Positions 56,236 through 64,000 of a stretch of DNA of 64,000 bases are shown one piece after another. Below the pieces are notes generated by a model. The model saw only the letters and a program-made list of their open reading frames with translations. It did not search any database and was not told the origin of the DNA. The stretch is from the NCBI GenBank assembly GCA_036417435.1, contig CM070913.1:20056680-20120679 (forward strand), in the 5' to 3' direction. Source of the DNA: Inia geoffrensis (lineage: Eukaryota; Chordata; Mammalia; Artiodactyla; Iniidae). The position numbers were made by a program, and so were the translations under genes. Every line of letters starts with the position of its first letter. Within the stretch, counting starts at the first letter, position 1.

Positions 56236-56764
56236 CAATGGAACACTAACCGATTCGATGCAGTGCTATAACAGCCTGCCAACTCTGATTTCCAGAGCCT
56301 GATAAACTCCTCTGCAATATAAAATCCATAACAGTCAACGTCTTCGGAATCTTACCATTCAAACCAAAGAAAAGCAGTGTTTGACCGTGTTCGTTTCCTG
56401 GCTGCCTCTGTTTCTCATTTAGGGTTAATGTTACATTCATTATATTTTCTTTTCCTTTATACATCAAGGAACAATAGTGTACTTATAGCCTTATTAGGGC
56501 ATTCCTGAGACATGAATGAGGCCTGAGTTCTCCATTCCTTTTGAATGACTCCACGTGTGCCAAGTATCAATTCATACACTTGATTCTAAAACAAGGTTTT
56601 GGTTTCTCAGGCTGTTGTTCTGAGCATCTGGTCTAAGAACTTCCTGGCATCCTCTGCTTCATTACGGTTTCCCATTTTCCATGGTGTTGAATGTCTTCAT
56701 TCTGGAGGCTTAAGAACGCTGACACAGGAAAAGGGCAATCCAAATTCAATAGTAATAATAGAAA
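56236..56764. other. Unassigned sequence
   Basis: No recognised repeat or gene structure. Confidence 0.4.
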
Positions 56765-56955
56765 AACCACTAGCACTGCCTGAGTACTTTCTATGCACTA
56801 GCTCCCTGAGTACTTAAATATATTAACTCGTTTCACCTTCGAAATAACCCCATAGGTAGGTACTCTGCTAATTATCCCCATTATAAAGATGAGGAAACAG
56901 AGGCATGAGAAGGTTAAGTAATTTGCAAGGATTCAGTTCCGGGTAATTGAGTTCT
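56765..56955 (-). mobile_element. MIR SINE, antisense
   Basis: GAGTACTTTCTATGCACTAG, ATATATTAACTCGTTTCACC, CATAGGTAGGTACTCTGCTA and AAGATGAGGAAACAGAGGCA are clear MIR complement blocks. Confidence 0.85.
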
Positions 56956-57564
56956 ATTAACCCCACCCTTAATCCACACTTTCCTGTTTTGAGCTGTGGG
57001 TCTGCTGGAAGCCGAGGGTCCCTGGGTGAGCTGTCCACTTCCCCAGGCTGTGGCTTCCTCATCTGTGAGGCCCTGTCCATGTTCCCCACCACCTCCAGCT
57101 CTGAGATTCCAGGAAGCAGCAATGTCCAGGCTATGACACTGTGTCTGCACGAGGCTCTGCATTGCACCGTGTGCCAGCCAAGAACCCTCCATTCACTTAC
57201 TAGGAAGGTCTCCTTGTCTGTTTTGAGTGCTCTCCAGGTGTGAAAATGACCTCATTTGACTCAGAAGTCCATTCCGTAGTGAGGCTCCCTTTTTCTGGGC
57301 CAACTACAGCTCATTTCCCGCACTTATTCCCATGTGCAGTTGAAGAACCAGGGCTCAACACGTATTAAAACACCTTCCACATCCTGAGGATTTTTTATGA
57401 GCATCCCCTAACTTCCTATTGACAAAGTACACCATGAATCCTGTACTTTAGATTCATTGCTGCCTTCACCCAATACACATTTCTTAAGGGCCTCTCGTGG
57501 GCCAGGTACTGTGATAAACTCTGTGTTTATGTGTTTACACTTTGGTGAAATCCGATCTGGGCAG
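56956..57564. other. Unassigned; small L2/MIR scrap
   Basis: 57470-57530 (ACATTTCTTAAGGGCCTCTC) looks like an antisense L2 or MIR end. The rest is unassigned. Confidence 0.4.
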
Positions 57565-57830
57565 CTGTGTAAGGGTTTGCTAACTGCCATAACAAAAATC
57601 TCCACATTTTAATGGCTTAACAAATAAAAGTTTATTTCTCGTTCAGGTAAAGTGTAAAACTGGTTCTGTCCCAGGTTCTTTCCCTTTTGTGGCTCCACCC
57701 TCTCCTGGGGCATGGGCATCACTTACACTCAGCTGCCTGCTGGGAAATGAGCCAAAGCAGAGAGGCAACACCCTTCTCCTAACCACCTTTGCCCAGAAGT
57801 GACACATCCCCTCTGCTCACTTTGGTGAAG
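57565..57830 (-). mobile_element. Dispersed LTR-like remnant, antisense
   Basis: TTTGCTAACTGCCATAACAA, AAAAGTTTATTTCTCGTTCA, TTTTGTGGCTCCACCCTCTC and CCAGAAGTGACACATCCCCT match a dispersed mammalian repeat I know by sequence but cannot name. Confidence 0.5.
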
Positions 57831-58408
57831 ATCTGGATGTGGAGGCTGGGGTGGGTGGGTGGAGGTGGGGTGCTGAGAAATGTCACCCCAGCTCGGCAGC
57901 CTCTGCCCAGGGGGCAACTCCTCTCTTGGGTCACAGCTAGTGTGGCCGATTTGCGGCCAGTGTACCAGAAGGCGCCCACCGGGGACTTCTGGACTTTCCT
58001 GTGGAGTTTCCCCAGGCAGGTATGCCCTATGTCAGTGATGCTGACATTGCTCAGCACAGCTTTGGCAACCCTTTCTGGACATTTTAAAGCAGTTGGGGAA
58101 CAAAAGGTCTTTCTTGATAAATCCCTCAATGGTGGCAATCTGCATTCTTTGTGCACTGATTTAATTATTGCAAATTAGACACGAGCCATTCAGAGCCGAG
58201 TCTGGAGCGTCAAGCAGAGGCTCCGTCGTGCTGTTTTGAATCAAGGGCAAAATGTACCAATAAAGTGAAGAGAGTGATTTCGCTTCTGTGCACGCTGCAT
58301 CGGCTCTGAAAGCCATTCCGTGAGAGGTGCTGAGTTCCCAGAGTTTCGAGCAAGAGCAGGACTCTTTGATGAAGGCAGAGGGAGGGAGGAGACTGTTCTT
58401 CTTGGTGT
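57831..58408. other. Unassigned; G-run cluster at 57847-57870
   Basis: A cluster of four G runs fits the G-quadruplex pattern. The overlapping 129- and 125-codon frames on the two strands are not supported by splice sites or ATG context. Confidence 0.4.
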
Positions 58409-58449
58409 CAGAGGATCTGAATATTAATCAGAGGATCTGAATATCAAAT
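58409..58449 (+). repeat. Two-copy tandem repeat (about 21 bp)
   Basis: TCAGAGGATCTGAATAT occurs twice in a row with spacers TAA and CAAA, a local duplication. Confidence 0.9.
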
Positions 58450-58590
58450 GTATAACCCAGGACAAACTCCCATCTCTTCCTGGGCCTCAGTTTCCTCATC
58501 TGTAAATTGAGGAGGGAGGAGGTGGATTACATCACTGCCCGCCTTCCTTGAAGCTCTGACATTTGAGATGCTAAGGACAAAGTTTCAAAT
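58450..58590 (+). mobile_element. MIR3-like SINE remnant
   Basis: CTCTTCCTGGGCCTCAGTTT, CCTCATCTGTAAATTGAGG, GGTGGATTACATCACTGCCC and GAAGCTCTGACATTTGAGAT follow MIR3. Confidence 0.8.
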
Positions 58591-59377
58591 ACCACCTCCC
58601 ATCCACGTGGGTCAGCACCAGAGCGCTGATTTTCAATACAGCCTCATTATTGCTAAACTCAGCCTTGTATTTCCAGTTACTTCATACACCGTATGTTCTA
58701 GTTGAGAAGCTCAGGCTGGAAGACCATCTATCAGGGTGCCTGTGGGTCGCGTGTGACACTGGACCAGCCTCGGAACCTCCACTTCTTCAAATATGAACTG
58801 GAAAAGTAATATTTCTTCGCTCGGGGTGTAGCATAATCAGGGAACGCAGTGTCTTAGTCGAACACATGGAACCAGAAAGCACCAGTTGATGCTCACTGCT
58901 GGGAGTGAGTGATTTGGACCGTTGCTGTCACCCTTCTTCCTCCCAGATCTGCTCTGTAATATCCCGGCCAGTGGTCTGGTGGATGGGACCTCTCAGCACG
59001 TCCCTTGAAAGAGGACTCACTGCTTCGTTCTTTGGATAGTGCTGTTTTAAAAAACCTATCTTATAAAAGATGATAATGATAGCTAATAACTACTATTCCC
59101 TGTTTCAAGCTCCTCTTCTCAGGGCTTGCCATAAATAGAAGTCTCTTCTGTGAGGCAGCCCTCACATGCAGAATGCCAGGTACAGACTCCCTACTGTTTC
59201 TCCAAAGTCTTCATGTTTGTACTTTCTCAGTTGTTCCTCTCATAAATATGAATTCTTGTTCTTTCACAATTCTGACTGCTCTTTGAATAGGAACCAGCTT
59301 GTCTTTACTTCCCTTAAACTGGGCACGTGGAGTGAAACCGTAGGTGTCATTGGGCCTGAACCCAACAGAATAGGAAC
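58591..59377. other. Unassigned sequence
   Basis: No confident repeat or gene. The frame at 59166-59633 begins in unassigned sequence and then crosses a hAT element, so it is not called. Confidence 0.4.
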
Positions 59378-59560
59378 GTCTCAGGGTTTCAACCTGGGCT
59401 GCATGTTGGAATCACTTAGGAACCTTTTAAAAATCCTGTTGCTCAGGCTGCATCCCATATTGTTTATATCAGCTTCCTTGAGAATTGGACATCAATATTT
59501 TTTTAAAGCTTCTAGGTGTTTCTGGTGTACAGCCAAGATTGGGAAGCACTGTGCTAGGTG
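59378..59560 (+). mobile_element. MER5-like hAT-Charlie element
   Basis: CTCAGGGTTTCAACCTGGGC, CATGTTGGAATCACTTAGGA, TTTTTTTAAAGCTTCTAGGT and AGCCAAGATTGGGAAGCACT give both near-palindromic ends, as in 41303-41472. Confidence 0.75.
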
Positions 59561-59744
59561 CTTGTCCCTGATAACATGGTCTAATATTACAATCAACTTT
59601 TGCCAGTTTCATTCATCACAATGTCATATTTAGAAAAATCACCACATCTTTTTTTTTTTTTTACTAAGCTGTGGGTCTCCAGTTCTTTATGGTGTGTTTG
59701 ATTTTTTGCACATCTCTATCACGCATAAAACTGTGAACAAGACT

Positions 59745-60447
59745 AGTCCACTCATTGGATGGCTATTATCAAAACACGGAAAGCAAGTACTGGTGAGGAT
59801 GTGGAGAAAATGGAACACTTGTGCACTGTTGGTGGGAATGTAAAATGGTATACCTGCTGTAGAAAACAGTATGGCAGTTCCTCAAAAAGTTAAACATGGA
59901 ATTACCATGTGATCCAGCAATGCCATTCCCCAAAGAAATTTAAAGCAGGCGCTCAAACAGATATTTGTACACCCATGTTCATAACAGCATTATTCACAAT
60001 AGCTATATGGAAACAACCCAAGTGTCCATCAGTGGATGAATGGATAAACAAAATGTTGTATATACGTACAGTGGAATATTACTCAGCCTTAAAAAGGAAT
60101 GAAATTCTGACACACACTACATGGACAAGTCTTGAGGACATTATGCTAAGTGAAATAGGTCAGACACAAGAGTGGAAATGATTCCACTTATACGGGGTAC
60201 CTAGAATAGGCAAATTCAAAGAGACAAACATTAGAATACAAGTTACCAGGGTCCGGAGGGAAGGGAGAATGGGGCTACAGAATTTCAGTTTGGGAAGCTG
60301 AAAGATTTCTGTGGATGGATCGTGGTGATGGTTGCACAACATTGTGAACGTACTTAATGCACCAAACTATATACACTTAAAAATGGTTAAAACGGTAAAT
60401 TTTATGTTGTGTACATTTTGCCACAATTAAAAAAAAAAAAAAAAAAA
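59745..60447 (+). mobile_element. L1 3' end, sense, 5'-truncated
   Basis: GGTGAGGATGTGGAGAAAAT, TATTCACAATAGCTATATGG and ATTATGCTAAGTGAAATAGG lie in the ORF2 tail. The 3' UTR ends CAATTAAAAAAAAAAAAAAA. A frame at 59909-60181 shows the typical ORF2 C-terminal EYYSALKRNEIL but is only a fragment. Confidence 0.92.
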
Positions 60448-60712
60448 CAGCCTGAAGGCTGCCTCTAAACACTCTCCTCCAGTTATCAGTGCCTGAGTCA
60501 GAACACTTGGAATATAACCATTCAGTCTGTAGCACAGAGCAGGCGATAGATACTTGTGAATAAAAGTAAGTAAACGATTCCGATGTCAATTTTCCATCTA
60601 CGTCATCATTTTCTTCTCATCCACCTGGTACGTGTCAGCGTGTTCACTAACCTATTAGTGTATCTATTAATTTACCAGCTTAGTCACCTGTCAATGAAGG
60701 AAGTGAGGTTGG

Positions 60713-60930
60713 CTAAAATGGTACAGATGAACCGGTTTGCAGGGCAGAAATAGAGTCACAGATGTAGAGAACAAACATATGGACACCAAGGGGGGCAATG
60801 GGGGGGGAAGGGGCGGTGGGATGAATTGGGAGATTGGGATTGACATATATACACTAATATGTACAAAATGGATAATTAATAAGAACCTGCTGTATAATAA
60901 AATAAAATAAAATTCAAAAATTCGAAAAAA
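60713..60930 (+). mobile_element. Young-type L1 3' end, sense
   Basis: GTACAGATGAACCGGTTTGC, AGAGTCACAGATGTAGAGAA, a long G-rich block near 60790-60821, then ACCTGCTGTATAATAAAATA. It lies in the final few hundred bases of L1 and is severely 5'-truncated. Confidence 0.88.
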
Positions 60931-60935
60931 ATAAC

Positions 60936-61643
60936 AGTCGGTGCAAGGCATTGGGCGTCAGGACCTGCGGGAGCAGCCTGCAGGGAACTGAGAAGCTCCC
61001 TCTAGGGTCCGTGACATCCTCCCGTTCCGCACAGACACCTGGAGCGGTCTGCGGGGCCCCTCGTGACAAGTATCCGAACGGAATGAGCCACTCCTTTTCC
61101 GTGTTTTTGCTTATCTCTGTGCATATAATGCAAAAGTATCCGCAACTGAGCCGCCCATGACAACAGCGGGTTCAGTGAAGGGAAGCGTCGCTGTGGTGTG
61201 TAGCGCCCTCTAGTGTTTTCCAGGGGGAAAGGTCAGAAAAACAGGCTTTGAAAACTTTCCTCCTTGTATTTGGCCTTTTTGTCACGCAATTGGGTTTGTC
61301 CTGCGATTTCCAACAGCTACCTGTTGTACCTATAACGTTCTGATGAAAAATTGCACGTGTCATTATGCAAACATCTAGGACTATTTAAATTAATTGTCTA
61401 CCAAAAAAAAGGAAAGAAAAACTATGATGTTTTTCTGTTTGTTTTTCGTTCTCAGTTTACCAAGACAGTGGTCTATGGAGATAAAAAATCTTCTTATGTC
61501 ATAGGGTTTATTAAGGAGCAAAATTAATTCCCATTGTTCCATAAACTCTCCTCCTTTCATTATTTCCCCACAAAGTTCCAGAATATTTCTTGTATTACCA
61601 CAAAGCTAAGGGGGTTTTCCTTTTAGTCTAAAGCTGGAGAACT
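60936..61643. other. Unassigned; CpG-rich unique patch
   Basis: 60951-61210 has about 17 CpG by my count and no repeat match. 61380-61640 is AT-rich with nothing to report. Confidence 0.5.
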
Positions 61644-61660
61644 ACAACAGATCTGCTTTA

Positions 61661-61953
61661 TTTACCTATTTTTATTTATTTATTTTTGGCTTTTTAAAAA
61701 ATTTATTTATTTATTTATTTTTGGCTGCGTTGAGTCTTCGTTGCTGCGCGCGGGCTTTCTCTAGTTGCGGCGAGCAGGGGCTACTCTTTGTTGTTGTGCG
61801 CGGGCTTCTCATTGTGGTGACTTCTCTTGTTGCGGAGTGCGGGCTCTAGGCGTGCGGACTTCAGTAGCTGTGGCTCGCAGGCTCTAGAGCTCACAGGCTT
61901 AGTTGCTCCGCGGCATGTGGGATCTTCCAGGACTAGGGCCTGAACCCCTTTTA
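61661..61953 (-). mobile_element. Long CHR SINE lacking its head
   Basis: The A-rich tail complement (TTATTTATTTATTTTTGGCT) and body (TTGTTGCGGAGTGCGGGCTC) are present. It stops at GGGATCTTCCAGGACTAGGG, GCCTGAACCCC. The tRNA-like head is missing and L1 sequence starts there. Confidence 0.9.
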
Positions 61954-62396
61954 TGGCTTTTTATTTTATTTTTTAAACATCTTTATTGAAGCATAATTGC
62001 TTTACAATGGTGTGTTAGTTTCTGCTTTATAATAAAGTGAATCAGTTATACATATACATATGTTCCCATATCTCTTCCCTCTTGCGTCTCCCTCCCACCC
62101 TCCTTAACCCACCCCTCTAGGTGGTCACAAAGCACCGAGCTGATCTCCCTGTGCTGTGCACCTGCTTCCCACTAGCTATCTATTTTACACTTGGTAGTGT
62201 CTATATGTCCATGCCACTCTCTCACTTCGTCCCAGCTTACCCTTCCCCCTCCCCATGTCCTCAAGTCCATTCTCTACATCTGCATCTTTATTCCTGTCCT
62301 GCCCATATGTTCGTCAGAACCTTTTTTTTTCTTTTTTAGATTCCATATATATGTGTTAGCGTACGGCATTTGTTTTTCTCTTTCTGACTTACTTCA
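61954..62396 (-). mobile_element. L1 3' end fused to the SINE
   Basis: ATCTTTATTGAAGCATAATT, GCTTTACAATGGTGTGTTAG, TCTCCCTGTGCTGTGCACCT, TGACTTACTTCAC is the complement of an L1 3' end. The 17-bp duplication ACAACAGATCTGCTTTA (61644-61660) and ACAACAGGTCTGCCTTA (62397-62413) encloses both this and the SINE. Confidence 0.88.
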
Positions 62397-62413
62397 CAAC
62401 AGGTCTGCCTTAA

Positions 62414-63124
62414 AGGCAAAGTTTTCACAGCCCAGATCCTTCCCGTCTAAGGTCTTATTTGAATAGTTTTCTCTTAAAAAGAAGTGTCTTACTGTTAGTA
62501 TTTCTGAGGTCACAGACTCTTGAGAAGTAATGAAAACTGTGGACCCAACCCCTTTCTATGCCCCTCAAATGCACACACACACACACAGAACTCCAGCAAA
62601 TTCAGTCTCCCTGAAGTCCGATTCCAGGTTAAGAATCCAAAAGGGCCGAATTCCCTTCAGCACAGAGGATGGAGCTCATTTAGAATGGAGCTCCGTCCTT
62701 TCCTGGGGCATGTAGCCAAAGTGGGTAGAGTTGTAATAAGCACGTGCTTGACAGAGCAGCTCACAGATTCAAGGGTAGCTCACAAACATTATCTCATGAC
62801 CCCTGCAACCACCCAGTGAGACCAGCAGGGGCAACGCGGGGCGGCATCCACCAAGGGAAATATTAGAGGAATGCAGACAGAAAACAGGCACTTCATCATT
62901 ATCATAACCAAATTGTTATAAAATGTTTGCCTTGCTTCTCCATTCCCATGAAGTCACAGTGCAGGGAAACAGGGGTAGGAATTGTCTTATAATGCCTTGG
63001 ACAGGTGACATCCGTGGAGGCTGCGCTCATTCAGAGAAGTAACTGAGCTATACTTACCCAGGTGTTTGTGGGGTTGTCTACAAGGTAACGACTGAACACC
63101 AGGCCTGATGCTAAACGAATGGGT
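62414..63124. other. Unassigned; short (CA)n and a MIR-like scrap
   Basis: 62570-62586 is a short CA repeat. 62780-62870 (CACAAACATTATCTCATGAC) resembles antisense MIR. Confidence 0.4.
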
Positions 63125-63259
63125 GGGTTTTTTTGTTTTCTGGGGTTTTCTGGCCTCGCCTCGCGGCTTGCGGGATCTTAGTTCCCTGACCAGAGATCGA
63201 ACCCATGCCCTCTGCAATGGAAGTGCAGAGTCCTAACCACTGGACCCCCAGGGAATTCC
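63125..63259 (-). mobile_element. CHR-1-type SINE
   Basis: An antisense copy with a T/G-rich tail, GGGATCTTAGTTCCCTGACC in the middle and CCCCCAGGGAATTCCC at the head. Confidence 0.93.
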
Positions 63260-64000
63260 CTAATGAGTGTGTTTTCAGCTGGTGGGATATCCACCTCCCC
63301 AAAGTGTCACCATCTTCCTCAGTACCCCTGTGGATGCCCAAGTTGCGTCCAGGGCTGCTGAGACTCCCCCAGGGCAGTCCCTATTGTAGTCCTTTCTATG
63401 CTGTCCTGCAATGGTCGGTAATGCATCTCTAGCTCTCAGCAGTTCTCCTACAGAGTAGGGACTGTGTTATGTATTTCTTAGGCTCCACACATAGCACACA
63501 ATGCCTGACACATAATCTCAGTTTCAAACTCTACTCAAGAACCATCACCTTCTGTGTTAGTCTAGGTCCTCCAAAAAGCAGCTGCCAAGATGGAATTAAA
63601 TGTGCAGAAGGATTTTAACAGGGGAAGTGCCTTTGTGAGAAAAAATGGGGAGGGAGTTGGGTGAGGCTGAATGCAGGAGGATGGGAGAGAAGGCTGGGTG
63701 GGAGACTCTTGGGTTGTCATGCCATCTAAGGAAGATTCGTCAAGATCATGTGAGGGGTCCTTCAAGACGGTGAGCAGAAGTCAGCCATGTAAGGAACGTG
63801 TGCCCCCAAACCTGTAGGCCTTGGTACCGTTTGCCACAGTCATCTGTTTGCTCGGAGCAGCCCAGGGTCAGTGTGATCTTGGTGCAAACAGGGCGCCCTT
63901 GGTCAGTTACACTTCCTGTGGTTGGAGGTCAGTGAGTCCATTCTCATGGCCATCACACCTTCTGTCCTGCCCACTCATTTCAATTCTCCAGCCTCATCAA
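63260..64000. other. Mostly unassigned; dispersed-repeat scrap at 63560-63780
   Basis: 63560-63780 (GAAGGATTTTAACAGGGGAA, GGAGGATGGGAGAGAAGGCT) resembles the unnamed element at 26755-27010. No gene is seen. Confidence 0.35.

Noticed and set aside
58409..58449. Two-copy 21-bp repeat as a regulatory array
   Set aside because: Only two copies and no recognised binding motif; a simple local duplication is enough.
1..64000. CRISPR arrays, integrases, operons or other prokaryotic systems
   Set aside because: No regularly spaced repeats and no bacterial-type genes; the repeat content is mammalian throughout.

Overview
The window is nuclear DNA from a cetacean, most likely a toothed whale. The evidence is the SINE set: tRNA-derived CHR elements whose heads read GGGCTTCCCTGGTGGCGCAG or GGGAATTCCCTGGCGGTCCAG, in three size classes (about 120, 205 and 340 bp). 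They are joined by the 3' ends of cetartiodactyl L1 elements and by old mammalian repeats (L2, MIR, MLT1/MaLR LTRs, hAT-type DNA transposons). I see no bacterial features, CRISPR, rRNA or functional tRNA.

Most of the sequence is repeat-rich and non-coding. Region by region: 0-11 kb holds several LTRs (including a MaLR LTR and an MLT1 LTR side by side at 9.6-10.8 kb), an L2 piece and old L1 fragments. 11-25 kb holds a complete hAT-type non-autonomous transposon with an 8-bp target duplication, L1 and LTR pieces and many CHR SINEs. 28-33 kb is dominated by a 2.2-kb antisense L1 with decayed ORF2 and by a SINE cluster at one target site. 34-44 kb has two oppositely oriented LTRs of one family and an L1 with the twin-priming structure. 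45.6-46.6 kb is one L1 insertion with two 3' UTR modules. 47-53 kb is less repeat-dense. 54-64 kb returns to L1, SINE and MIR pieces, including an L1-SINE chimera in one insertion at 61.6-62.4 kb and a CpG-rich unique patch near 61 kb.

The best coding signal is on the + strand between 42.8 and 52.3 kb. Four segments (42815-42880, 47861-48034, 51076-51297, 52230-52294) each have AG/GT borders. They stay open in one frame, and all three junctions fall in phase 1. The last one runs into a stop codon. They could be the 3' coding exons of a gene, with a weaker possible upstream exon ending at 40000. I do not recognise the protein and give no gene name. This is an inference from sequence alone and would need transcript or cross-species support.

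The long open frames elsewhere are explained by antisense CHR SINEs, L1 ORF2 remnants or frames that do not begin with ATG.
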